Shown here piece after piece: positions 6,975-14,511 of a DNA stretch of 24,521 nt. The notes beneath the pieces are model-generated. The model was not told the origin of the DNA. It made no database searches and worked only from the letters and a program-made list of their open reading frames with translations. The DNA is from Lucifugimonas sp038150225 (GTDB taxonomy: Bacteria; Chloroflexota; Dehalococcoidia; Lucifugimonadales; Lucifugimonadaceae). Every line of letters starts with the position of its first letter. Position 1 is the stretch's first letter. A program made the position numbers and the translations under genes. The stretch is taken from NCBI GenBank assembly GCA_038150225.1, contig JAYQWG010000030.1, positions 1 through 24,521 on the forward strand. Direction: 5' to 3'.

Positions 6975-7550
6975 ATGCCAACGAAAACTTCGGTAGACAA
7001 AGTGGAGCAGATGCTGCACCCGACTCTCGAGGAAACGTTTGACCCCCAGTCAATGATTGCGCTCGTGCCAATCCACAACGACCACAAGGTCGCTGATATT
7101 GGTGCGGGTCCTGGTTGGCTTTCGATTCCAATTGCCAAGTATGTCTACTCAGGTACTTGCTACGCAGTGGATGTCCAGAAGGACATGCTCAAGTTCGTCG
7201 AAGAACGAGCAACCGAGGCGAAACTTGGAAACGTCGAGACTCTCGAATCCAAAGAGAACTCTGTTCCACTGGATGACGAAGCCCTTGATGGTGTTGTGTT
7301 CTCGAACGTTCTGAACGAGGCAACACGCCCAAAAACGCTGATCAAAGAGGGACATCGTCTCCTCAGGAAAGCCGGTTGGATGGCAATCGTTGAATGGCTC
7401 CCTGTTGAAGGTAAGCCGGAAGTTGGTCCCGCAGCATCTCGCCGCCTCGACCAGCAGGATTTGCGAGAAGCTGTCGAAGCCCTTGGCATGACCACTCTCA
7501 CCAGCCGCCAACTCACTCCGCACCGTTACATCATCGTCGCCCGAAAGTAA
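6975..7550 (+). CDS. Class I SAM-dependent methyltransferase, substrate unknown
   Basis: This 191-residue protein has a Rossmann-type methyltransferase core. Motif I is VADIGAGPGWLS (39-50), the acidic residue after the second strand is Asp66, and the remaining blocks (VPLDDEALDGVVFSNVLNE at about 97-115, then a KEGHRLLRKAGW helix) follow the UbiE/Methyltransf_11 pattern. No substrate-binding insertion is obvious. It sits between hisA and hisF with gaps of 33 and 13 bases on the same strand, so it is probably cotranscribed with histidine genes, yet no methylation step belongs to histidine synthesis. It might modify a His-pathway by-product, a histidine derivative, or simply be a passenger. 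Start ATG 6975 is the only upstream start that retains full motif spacing. Confidence 0.8.
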   Translation: MPTKTSVDKVEQMLHPTLEETFDPQSMIALVPIHNDHKVADIGAGPGWLSIPIAKYVYSGTCYAVDVQKDMLKFVEERATEAKLGNVETLESKENSVPLDDEALDGVVFSNVLNEATRPKTLIKEGHRLLRKAGWMAIVEWLPVEGKPEVGPAASRRLDQQDLREAVEALGMTTLTSRQLTPHRYIIVARK

Positions 7551-7563
7551 TCGGGAGAACCTA

Positions 7564-8370
7564 ATGCTCACGCGGCGCGTCATTCCATGCCTAGATGTCG
7601 ATGCAGGACGAGTCGTCAAAGGTGTCAGCTTTGTTGATATCCGCGACGCTGGAGATCCGGCTGAATTAGCCGCCTTCTACAACTCGGAAGGTGCGGATGA
7701 ACTCGTCTTTCTCGACATTACCGCTTCTTCCGATGCACGTAACACAATGGTCGACGTTGTTGAGAAGGTTTCCACGGAAGTATTTATCCCGCTAACTGTT
7801 GGTGGTGGAATTCGATCTGTAGACGACATGCGTCGAATGCTCGAAGCAGGCGCAGACAAGGTTTCCGTAAACAGTGCCGCTGTTGCCAATCCGCAGTTGA
7901 TCGAGGATTGTGCGAGAGAATTTGGATCCCAATGCGTGGTTTTGGCAATGGACGTCAAACGAGTCGATGACCCGGTTATTTCCAATCTTGAGGGCTACGG
8001 TGAAATCCCGATCGAAGGTATGTTCCAGATCGTGACGCACGGCGGCCGAAAACCAACAGCGTTGGACGCCATCAAGTGGGCGAAGATCGCCACAGCATCC
8101 GGTGCTGGTGAGTTGCTGGTAACGAGCATGGATGCTGACGGTCAAAAGACCGGTTACGACAACGAATTGCTTGCTGCGGTGTCAGACTCAGTAACTGTGC
8201 CTGTGATCGCTAGTGGCGGAGCAGGTGAACTCGACCATTTCTATGACGCACTTACCGAGGGTAAATCGGATGCGGTTCTTGCTGCGTCGCTTTTCCACTT
8301 CGGTGAGTTACGAGTTTCAGAAGTTAAATCACACCTCGCTGAGCGAGGAATTCCAGTGAGGGAAGTTTAG
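7564..8370 (+). CDS. hisF: Imidazole glycerol phosphate synthase, cyclase subunit HisF
   Basis: HisF is the TIM-barrel synthase that uses ammonia from HisH to turn PRFAR into IGP and AICAR. Catalytic Asp11 (PCLDVDAGRVVKG) and Asp130 (LAMDVKR) are present, with LTVGGGIRS (77-85), THGGRKPT (158-165) and SMDADGQKTGYD (188-199). The protein has 268 residues, longer than usual, because about 14 extra residues lie between VKR and THGG (roughly 134-153) in the loop facing the active-site mouth. The start ATG 7564 is preceded by GGGAGA (7552-7557). The stop TAG directly abuts the TTG of the next gene. Confidence 0.95.
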   Translation: MLTRRVIPCLDVDAGRVVKGVSFVDIRDAGDPAELAAFYNSEGADELVFLDITASSDARNTMVDVVEKVSTEVFIPLTVGGGIRSVDDMRRMLEAGADKVSVNSAAVANPQLIEDCAREFGSQCVVLAMDVKRVDDPVISNLEGYGEIPIEGMFQIVTHGGRKPTALDAIKWAKIATASGAGELLVTSMDADGQKTGYDNELLAAVSDSVTVPVIASGGAGELDHFYDALTEGKSDAVLAASLFHFGELRVSEVKSHLAERGIPVREV

Positions 8371-9114
8371 TTGGCAGTCACACTCAGGAGCGGCGTTCCG
8401 GAAATGCCGGAAGCAATCGCATTCGACTGCTACATGACTCTCTTCGACAACTCCCACGACGACTGGAAAGACAGCTTCGACGAGATCATCAAGGCCCAGA
8501 ACCTGCCGATGGATAAGGACGAGTTCTGGACCCGATGGCGTAAGTATGAGGTGAACTTCCGAAAGATCCGTACAGATCTCGGACGTCCATTCAACTCGCC
8601 GCCATTCAAGTCGTACCGGCAAGCCTGGACTGAATGTTTCCAGCAAGTTTTCGACGACATGGGCCTGAATGCTGATGCAGAGGCAGCCGGTGACCGTGCA
8701 GCGCTCCACATGACCGACCGACCGATTTACCCGGAAACTGTCGAAGCCCTGAAATTACTGAAGGGTCGTGTGAATCTTGGTGTATTTTCGAACGCCGACG
8801 ACGAAGGGTTGCGACCGCTTCTTGCGAACGCAGGACTGGAATTCGATTTCGTTGCCAGCTCGCAATCTGCCGCGGTGTACAAGCCAGCGTTGGCGGCATT
8901 TGAGCATCTTTACGAAGGACTCGGAGTTGAACCAGGCAAATGTTGGTACGTAGGGGACCAACTGTTCGATGACGTACTTGGCGCGTATCGGTCAGGCGGT
9001 GTCTCTGTATGGATCAACCGCAACGGAGAGGAAGTCGACCGGGAGCCTGAACCAGACATCGAGATAAACGATCTCACCGAACTCGCCGGTATCCTCGACC
9101 ATATCTCCGGGTAA
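8371..9114 (+). CDS. HAD-superfamily hydrolase (subfamily IA type) in the his cluster
   Basis: This 247-residue protein shows all four HAD motifs: nucleophile Asp19 in FDCYMTLFD, Ser140-Asn141 in FSNAD, Lys171 in YKPALAAF, and GDQLFDD (195-201) for magnesium. The residue two after the nucleophile is Tyr21, as in haloacid dehalogenases, whereas most HAD phosphatases have Asp there; motif IV by contrast looks phosphatase-like. The alpha-helical cap spans about residues 30-115. The TTG start at 8371 abuts the hisF stop and has GAGGGAA at 8358-8364; ATG 8404 is a less well-placed alternative. Its place between hisF and hisIE makes histidinol-phosphate phosphatase a reasonable guess, but a general HAD hydrolase fits equally well. 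Confidence 0.8.
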   Translation: MAVTLRSGVPEMPEAIAFDCYMTLFDNSHDDWKDSFDEIIKAQNLPMDKDEFWTRWRKYEVNFRKIRTDLGRPFNSPPFKSYRQAWTECFQQVFDDMGLNADAEAAGDRAALHMTDRPIYPETVEALKLLKGRVNLGVFSNADDEGLRPLLANAGLEFDFVASSQSAAVYKPALAAFEHLYEGLGVEPGKCWYVGDQLFDDVLGAYRSGGVSVWINRNGEEVDREPEPDIEINDLTELAGILDHISG

Positions 9115-9185
9115 CCTTCTAACATTCAATCAGACAACTACGTTTCGCCGCGCAGACAGGAAACTGCGAATAAAGGACGTGCCAG

Positions 9186-9812
9186 ATGATTCAATTCAAT
9201 GACCGTGGACTGGTTCCCGCGATAGTGCAGGACGCAGAATCAGGTCGCGTTTTGATGCACGCCTTTATGAACGAAGATGCGCTGAACAGGACGCTCGAAG
9301 GTCCCCACGCATGGTTCTACTCTCGAAGCAGAAAGGCGCTTTGGGAGAAGGGCGAATCATCAGGCAATTATCTGAACGTTGTCGAAGTCCAGTTCGACTG
9401 CGACGGCGACACGATCCTGGTCAAAGCCAATCCTGTTGGACCAACTTGTCACACCGGAAAAGAGTCGTGTTTCGATACAGGTACTCTCACCGCGGAGTCG
9501 CTATCGAGTGACGGCTCTTCGGAACGACTCGGTCCTGGAGTTCTTGCTGACTTGCTTGAAGTTATTCAGCAGCGTGTTGCCGAACAACCAGAAGGCTCAT
9601 ACACCGTCGACTTGATCAAAAGTGGTCCTGGTCGAGTAGCGCAAAAGGTGGTCGAGGAAGCCGGTGAAGTAGCGATTGCTGCGGTTAGCCAGACCGAGGA
9701 TGACCTCGCAAATGAAATGGCAGACCTGCTGTACCACAACATGGTGCTGCTAGCAGCTCTGGATGTCTCGCCAGACCGAATCTGGGAAGTTCTAGCCAAG
9801 CGGCGTAAGTAG
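9186..9812 (+). CDS. hisI: Bifunctional PR-AMP cyclohydrolase / PR-ATP pyrophosphatase HisIE
   Basis: The enzyme performs steps two and three of histidine synthesis. The N-terminal HisI domain (about 1-105) has WEKGESSGN (53-61), the magnesium site Asp71/Asp73/Asp75 in DCDGD, and the zinc cysteines Cys88 and Cys95 in GPTCHTGKESCF. The C-terminal HisE domain (about 118-208) has KVVEEAGEVAIAA and EMADLLYHNMVLL, the helices that hold the catalytic metal. The 208-residue length is normal for the fusion. The ATG at 9186 is preceded by AAAGGACG. It closes the his cluster and faces the DUF1385 gene tail-to-tail with seven bases between the stops and no hairpin. Confidence 0.95.
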   Translation: MIQFNDRGLVPAIVQDAESGRVLMHAFMNEDALNRTLEGPHAWFYSRSRKALWEKGESSGNYLNVVEVQFDCDGDTILVKANPVGPTCHTGKESCFDTGTLTAESLSSDGSSERLGPGVLADLLEVIQQRVAEQPEGSYTVDLIKSGPGRVAQKVVEEAGEVAIAAVSQTEDDLANEMADLLYHNMVLLAALDVSPDRIWEVLAKRRK

Positions 9813-9819
9813 GTAGCGT

Positions 9820-10812
9820 CTATTCAGGCGTACTTCGTTCGGGATTCTGATCGAACACTGACGCCGTGACCGGTTCATACGGATCACTAGCTGGTGCCGA
9901 GTAGTCGTCCTCAGGTGCCGCCCTACCCTCGTCGATTGCAATTGCGTAGTCGATTGCCGTGATGGCGACTTCCATCATTCCTTCGTCAGGGTATCGAGTA
10001 GTTAAGTCCTGGAGAAGGATGTTCGGTGAGTTGAATATCCGAATCCAAATGTTGTCCTGGTGAGTACCTGCGAACCGGATGAACTCGTAACTGAGTCCAG
10101 CAATTACAGGCACCAAAACGATCCTGGAAACGATCAGGAACCAGAACGGGTCCCTCGGAAAGAACATAAACAGGATGATCGAAAACAGAACCACCGTCAT
10201 CAGAAACGAGGTCCCGCAGCGCGGGTGAGCCGGAGGAAATCGTCTGATCGACTGGATCGTTAGCGGTTCATTCGCCTCATATGCGTGAACGGCCATGTGC
10301 TCTGCACCGTGATATCCGAATACCCGTTTGATATCGTTCATCTTCCCTATGAGCCACACGTAGGCAATAAACAGGGCGAGACGTATTCCACCTTCAATCA
10401 GGTTCGCTATGAAGTTGTTCGCTCCCGCGTTCTCGACCAAACGAGAACCGAAAACCGGCAACAGAAAGAAAATTCCAATTCCTAGTAGGAGTGAAACAGT
10501 TAGCAGCATTGCCATTGCCGCTGTTGAAAGCGCTTCCGCCTCTTCATTTTCTTCTTCAACAGCCGACTCCGTAGCTGAGATGGTCAGGGATTTCATACCA
10601 ACCAGTAGAGTTTCGAGAAGAACGATCACACCGCGGATCAAAGTGATTTGGCGCAAGCGAGAGTTTGCCCATCCCTCTAAGGGGATGGCGCGCCGGATAA
10701 TCGATCCGTCAGGTCGTCGAACAGCAAGGGCGGCGCGCTTCTGACCACGGATCATCACACCTTCGATGACCGCCTGACCGCCGTATAGAACCTTTTTCGA
10801 CTGCTGCTGCAA
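9820..10812 (-). CDS. DUF1385 family membrane protein (YqhQ-like)
   Basis: This 330-residue protein is a DUF1385 member of unknown biochemical function. The family start is clear (YGGQAVIEGVMIRG, residues 10-23), as are HGAEHMAVHAYE (168-179) and HPRCGTSF (196-203); the conserved His and Cys suggest a metal or catalytic site near the membrane. Hydrophobic segments lie at about 98-120, 142-157, 203-218 and 223-245, with a hydrophilic, acidic C-terminal tail after 280. The start is TTG at 10812. DUF1385 genes commonly neighbour rpmE in Chloroflexota and Firmicutes, as here, but a strong terminator separates the two. No promoter fits between the terminator and the start, so read-through or a promoter inside rpmE is needed. 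Confidence 0.9.
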   Translation of the reverse strand: MQQQSKKVLYGGQAVIEGVMIRGQKRAALAVRRPDGSIIRRAIPLEGWANSRLRQITLIRGVIVLLETLLVGMKSLTISATESAVEEENEEAEALSTAAMAMLLTVSLLLGIGIFFLLPVFGSRLVENAGANNFIANLIEGGIRLALFIAYVWLIGKMNDIKRVFGYHGAEHMAVHAYEANEPLTIQSIRRFPPAHPRCGTSFLMTVVLFSIILFMFFPRDPFWFLIVSRIVLVPVIAGLSYEFIRFAGTHQDNIWIRIFNSPNILLQDLTTRYPDEGMMEVAITAIDYAIAIDEGRAAPEDDYSAPASDPYEPVTASVFDQNPERSTPE

Positions 10813-10834
10813 TTATGTGACCTGGGTTAACAAA

Positions 10835-10860
10835 GAAGGGGCGCCGTGTGGCGCCCCTTC
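10835..10860 (-). terminator. Rho-independent terminator after rpmE
   Basis: A perfect 11-base-pair stem (10835-10845 with 10850-10860, arm GAAGGGGCGCC) closes a four-base loop. Read on the minus strand it is followed by TTTGTT. It lies 9 bases after the rpmE stop and 22 bases before the DUF1385 start, so it ends the ribosomal protein transcript or attenuates read-through into the membrane protein gene. Confidence 0.85.
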
Positions 10861-10869
10861 AATCTAGCT

Positions 10870-11085
10870 CTATTTGGATGAGCCGCCGAGGTTGTATCGG
10901 CGCATCATGCGCTCGACACGTCCCTCAGTATCGACGATTCTCTGTTCGCCAGTCCAGAATGGGTGGCACTTACTACAGATTTCTGTTCGCAGGTTTTCCT
11001 GCGTCGAGCCTACCTCCCATGAGTTCCCGCATGCACAGGTAACCGTGGCTTTGTCGTGGTAGGTCGGGTGAATGTTTGCTTTCAT
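10870..11085 (-). CDS. rpmE: 50S ribosomal protein L31 (zinc-binding type)
   Basis: L31 is a small protein bridging the ribosomal subunits. The 71-residue product starts MKANIHPTYH and carries the zinc ligands Cys17 and Cys19 (TCACG) and Cys37 and Cys40 (ICSKC), so it is the C+ form that binds zinc, with HPFWTGEQRIVDTEGRVERM after it. No second, zinc-free copy is seen in this window. It follows rpmA by 27 bases and is the last gene before a strong terminator. Confidence 0.95.
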   Translation of the reverse strand: MKANIHPTYHDKATVTCACGNSWEVGSTQENLRTEICSKCHPFWTGEQRIVDTEGRVERMMRRYNLGGSSK

Positions 11086-11112
11086 AATTTATATACCCGG
11101 GATGCCTGTTAT

Positions 11113-11373
11113 CTAGTTGGCGATCGGGTCTACATTTACCCGTCGTCGGTCTTTCGAGCCAAAGTCGAAGCGAACCTGACCGTCAACCAGTGAGTAGATC
11201 GTGTGGTCTCGACCAATTCCGACGTTTGCACCAGCGGTGAACTTGGTTCCACGCTGACGAACGATGATCGCTCCCGCAGTCACTGCCTCACCTGCAAATG
11301 CCTTCACTCCGAGTCGCTTTCCTGCGCTGTCTCGGCCGTTTCGGGAAGTACCGCCACCTTTTTTATGTGCCAT
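11113..11373 (-). CDS. rpmA: 50S ribosomal protein L27
   Basis: L27 reaches toward the peptidyl transferase centre with its N-terminus. The 86-residue protein starts directly with AHKKGGGTSRNGRDS, without the cleavable N-terminal extension known from Firmicutes, and continues with the family pattern RLGVKAFAGE, VRQRGTKFTAG, VGIGRDHTIYSL. It lies 38 bases after rplU and 27 bases before rpmE, in the widespread rplU-rpmA order. The next gene commonly found in such clusters, obgE, is absent here. Confidence 0.97.
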   Translation of the reverse strand: MAHKKGGGTSRNGRDSAGKRLGVKAFAGEAVTAGAIIVRQRGTKFTAGANVGIGRDHTIYSLVDGQVRFDFGSKDRRRVNVDPIAN

Positions 11374-11411
11374 TTAGATGATCCAGTCTTCTGCTGGGAT
11401 GCAGATGTAAT

Positions 11412-11735
11412 CTACTTGCTTGAAATCGACTTGATCAGGACAGAAGTAACGTCCTGTCGGTGACCGCGCTTTACGCGCTGTCGGGTTTTGTTCTTGTAAC
11501 GCAGAGAAACTACTTTGTCTGCTTTACTGTGGTCGGTGATCTCTGCAGTAACAGATGCGCCCTTTACAACAGGTGCGCCAACCGAGAGTTTTCCATCGAC
11601 CGAGGTCATCAATACCCGGTCGAATTTGAACTCAGCGCCAACCTCTGCGTTGAGCTTCTCAACGTCCAGAGAGTCGCCTTCGCGTACTCGGTACTGCTTG
11701 CCGCCGGTATTGATAATTGCGTAATTAGTGGTCAT
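11412..11735 (-). CDS. rplU: 50S ribosomal protein L21
   Basis: L21 binds 23S rRNA early in large-subunit assembly. The 107-residue protein has the family signature NYAIINTGGKQYRVREGD at the N-terminus and RYKNKTRQRVKRGHRQ near the C-terminus. It heads the rplU-rpmA-rpmE operon; a good promoter candidate lies 34-63 bases upstream. I looked for a structured ribosomal leader in the roughly 25-base untranslated region and saw none. Confidence 0.97.
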   Translation of the reverse strand: MTTNYAIINTGGKQYRVREGDSLDVEKLNAEVGAEFKFDRVLMTSVDGKLSVGAPVVKGASVTAEITDHSKADKVVSLRYKNKTRQRVKRGHRQDVTSVLIKSISSK

Positions 11736-11768
11736 TCGTGTGTAATCCGTAAATTGCCTAACCTATAT

Positions 11769-11798
11769 ATTCTAAGTTGCAATTACACCTAGGGTCAA
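11769..11798 (-). promoter_or_regulatory. Candidate sigma-70 promoter of the rplU-rpmA-rpmE operon
   Basis: On the minus strand TTGACC (11793-11798) and TAGAAT (11769-11774) are separated by 18 bases, each matching the consensus at five of six positions. The -10 is 34 bases upstream of the rplU ATG. The rest of the 160-base divergent gap toward gdhA holds AT-rich sequence and no clear plus-strand promoter. Confidence 0.55.
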
Positions 11799-11895
11799 TT
11801 TCAATTCACCCGTGTTTCTCCTTGTTTGATGTAACCTCCCAACACAGAGGGATCGATACTGATTCAAATAGTCAATTGATCTGAAAAGAGTCGAT

Positions 11896-13142
11896 ATGTC
11901 AGCTGAAAGTACGATGCTTGAAGGCACGCTCGCGAGCCTGGACGAATCGGTTCGCAATCTGAGTCTCGGCGACGACATGCGTTCCGTGCTTGCTGAACCA
12001 TGGCGAGAAATATCGGTAGGGCTACCGATCCGCATGGACGATGGCACCGTGAAGGTGTTCAAGGGCTACCGCTAGCAGCACAATGCTGCTCGTGGACCGT
12101 ATAAAGGCGGGATTCGATACCACCCCAATGCCGATCTCGATCACACCCGCGCTCTTGGAATGCTGATGACTTGGAAAACCGCGCTCGCCGACATTCCGTT
12201 CGGTGGTGCCAAGGGGGGTGTGACGGTAGACCAGAGAGCACTTTCCAAGGGTGAGCTAAACAGGTTGACTCGTCGATACACGATGAGCATCCATCACGTG
12301 ATCGGGATCAATCGTGATATTCCCGCTCCTGATCTAGGTACTTCAGCACAAACAATGGCTTGGATCATGGACTCACATGGTTCACTTCATGGTCACACTC
12401 CCGGAATCGTAACCGGAAAGCCGGTACAACTCGGCGGATCGCTTGGGAGAAATGAAGCTCCTGGTCGTGGAGCAGCTGTAGTTTCGTGCAACGCCATATT
12501 GGATGCCGGAGGAGAGATTGCCAATTCGACCGTAGCTATTCAGGGTTTTGGTGCGGTTGGGTCAGCAGCGGCACGAACGATGTACGACTGAGGATCTGCC
12601 GTCGTTGCCGTGTCAGACGTTGACGGTGCTATTTACAACGCTTCCGGTCTTGATATTCCTGCGCTTCAAAACATCGTCGAAAGTGGTGGTTCATTAGCTG
12701 ACTACCCGGATGCCGATCCAATCCAGGGCGATGAACTACTCGGTCTGGAGTGCACAGTGCTCATTCCTGCGGCGATCGAAGACGTGATTACCGCCGAAAA
12801 TGTGGCATCAATCAAGGCACAAATAATCACTGAAGCGGCAAATCGCCCGGTTACAATTGAAGCCGACCAGATTCTCAACGATGCTGGAATCACGGTCATC
12901 CCCGATATCCTCGCGAAAGCAGGTGGCGTAATCGCTTCCTACTTCGAATGGGCGCAAAACGTCAAGTCTTCAACTGGACACTAGAGCGTGTTAATGATGA
13001 GTTGGACCGGAAGATTCACGAGGCGTACCGAATCACTCGAGATCGAGCGGTCGAAACAGGGTCAAGTATGCGCTCCGCGGCGTTTGACATCGCTGTTGGA
13101 CGAGTTGCACAGGCAATAAAAATACGCGGTTATGTCGGATAA
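11896..13142 (+). pseudogene. gdhA: Glutamate dehydrogenase, broken by two stops and a frameshift
   Basis: The region encodes an almost complete Glu/Leu/Phe/Val dehydrogenase of about 415 residues. Recognisable blocks are ARGPYKGGIRYHP, the catalytic lysine region MTWKTALADIPFGGAKGG, the Rossmann motif GFGAVGSAAA, and SYFEWAQN near the end. Three lesions interrupt it: TAG at 12073-12075 (codon 60, where relatives usually carry Ser or Val in GYR-x-QHN), TGA at 12589-12591 just after the Rossmann glycine loop, and a one-base loss near 12957-12961, after which the C-terminus continues in the next frame (VFNWTLERVNDELDRKIHEAY onward, shown in part). Everything between the lesions looks conserved. 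Either the gene was lost very recently or the assembly carries errors. As written, no full enzyme is made. Confidence 0.85.
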
Positions 13143-13146
13143 TTCA

Positions 13147-14508
13147 CTAAATGTTGATCTCAGGTATGAGATCCCCACGCTCTACTGCGTTTTCGATCAC
13201 CGAGGAATCAAAGTCGGAGGTTGAAATTGATCCTCGTCTGCGTAACTCAAGAACCAGTTCTTTAGATTCCGTCGCTTCGGATGTGTAGTCGTTCCAAATA
13301 CGACCGTCCTGAATTTCACACCAGGGAGCAAGAACCAACATGCTCTGCTCAATTTTAGGACGACGTCTGGACTTGCCGGGTGAAGAGATAACCGACTCAT
13401 ACCCATCGACCATCGCCTCGATCGAATATTTCTCTCTCAATGTGGTGTGTATTTCATCGAGGTATAGTGGGTTGCCGAGTGAGTCGAGTACCGCTGCGAC
13501 TGCCTGATCAATTTCGCCATACGGAACTAGGTTTATCCCCGGCACGGAATAGAACTCCCTTAGAGCGCCAACGCGAGCACATACTGAAGGAGTTCCCACA
13601 GCCACTGATTCTATAGGGATGAGACCAAACGATTCGAGGAATCGTCCGAGGTTCAAAGTCACGTCACCCGCAGCAAGATAATCAGGCATATTTTCCGGGG
13701 ACATCCATTCGTGAAGTTCGACTATGTCGCTGCCACCGTGCTCATGGATCATCGCTGTGAGTGACTCGAGAGAATTTGCTGCCTCATCAAAATTCGAATC
13801 CGCAGAATATGCAGGCACTAATAACCGGACGTTGCGTTCCGGCAGTTCTCTCCTAAGTGCGATTGCGACCTCGATCGACTCCACAAGACCTTTCGATTCC
13901 TGTGGTCGATGTGGATAAAGAAGAATGAGGTCGTCATCTCCCCTCGGCCCCACCGAAGGCGGAAGTTTCGGTGATATCGACGACGGAATCTCAACACCGT
14001 TTGGAACGGTCACAACCGGTTCTATTAATTCATTTCCGGTCATGATTGACGTCGCTTCGACACATCTTTTCAAGTAATCGCTGGGAACTATCGTTGCCGA
14101 CGCCTCAAGTGTCGTGACCGACAACAGAGCTTCTTCATACATCAAGTCGTGAATAGAACGAACTGGGTCAGTAGATCCAAGTGCATGGCGCAGGTACAAG
14201 GCGTCGGCGTGTAGATAAACGTGGTCAGCCCACGCGCTAGCATCACTAATTGCTCTAAAAGTCTGGCTCAGAGCCGCAGGGCTAACCTGATGTGTAGCAG
14301 GGAATGCTCCTCGAAGCTGAAGTACGGGTAGTACGTCCACACGCCCAATCTTGAAGCCCGATTGGTTTGCATCTGTACGAGTGCAATACACCCTAACATC
14401 GTGCCGATGCTCCGAAAGCCCCGCAACGACCTGCTGCAAAATGCGCTGCGAACCCCCAATAACTTGCCCTGGGACAAGAGGAGCAACTGAGATAGCAGCG
14501 ATTTTCAT
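13147..14508 (-). CDS. Glycosyltransferase, GT4-like, with an extra C-terminal domain
   Basis: The 453-residue protein begins with a GT-B N-terminal domain (MKIAAISVAPLVPGQ, then GGSQRIL at 18-24) and has the GT4 C-terminal donor-binding half with Glu292 and Glu300 in ESFGLIPIE, the E-x7-E pattern for a retaining nucleotide-sugar transferase. The linker VPNGVEIP (168-175) is typical. From about residue 385 to 453 there is an extra segment after the GT fold (APWCEIQDGRIWNDY, then charged helices) that I cannot assign; its layout recalls a small winged-helix or PqqD-like adaptor, but that is speculative. It is cytoplasmic or peripheral, with no membrane segment. The start ATG at 14508 is three bases past the stop of the flavin reductase gene, so the two are likely coupled. 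Acceptor and donor are unknown. Confidence 0.85.
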   Translation of the reverse strand: MKIAAISVAPLVPGQVIGGSQRILQQVVAGLSEHRHDVRVYCTRTDANQSGFKIGRVDVLPVLQLRGAFPATHQVSPAALSQTFRAISDASAWADHVYLHADALYLRHALGSTDPVRSIHDLMYEEALLSVTTLEASATIVPSDYLKRCVEATSIMTGNELIEPVVTVPNGVEIPSSISPKLPPSVGPRGDDDLILLYPHRPQESKGLVESIEVAIALRRELPERNVRLLVPAYSADSNFDEAANSLESLTAMIHEHGGSDIVELHEWMSPENMPDYLAAGDVTLNLGRFLESFGLIPIESVAVGTPSVCARVGALREFYSVPGINLVPYGEIDQAVAAVLDSLGNPLYLDEIHTTLREKYSIEAMVDGYESVISSPGKSRRRPKIEQSMLVLAPWCEIQDGRIWNDYTSEATESKELVLELRRRGSISTSDFDSSVIENAVERGDLIPEINI

Positions 14509-14511
14509 CGT

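Noticed and set aside
9813..9819. A terminator between hisIE and the DUF1385 gene
   Set aside because: Only seven bases separate the convergent stops and no hairpin is present.
12073..12591. Recoding of TAG (pyrrolysine) or TGA (selenocysteine) in gdhA
   Set aside because: Neither position is a known recoding site, no SECIS-like hairpin is apparent, and other genes in the window end normally at TAG and TGA.
12951..12970. Programmed -1 frameshift in gdhA
   Set aside because: The site GCGCAAAACG does not have the X-XXY-YYZ slippery form, and two upstream stops would block the ribosome anyway.
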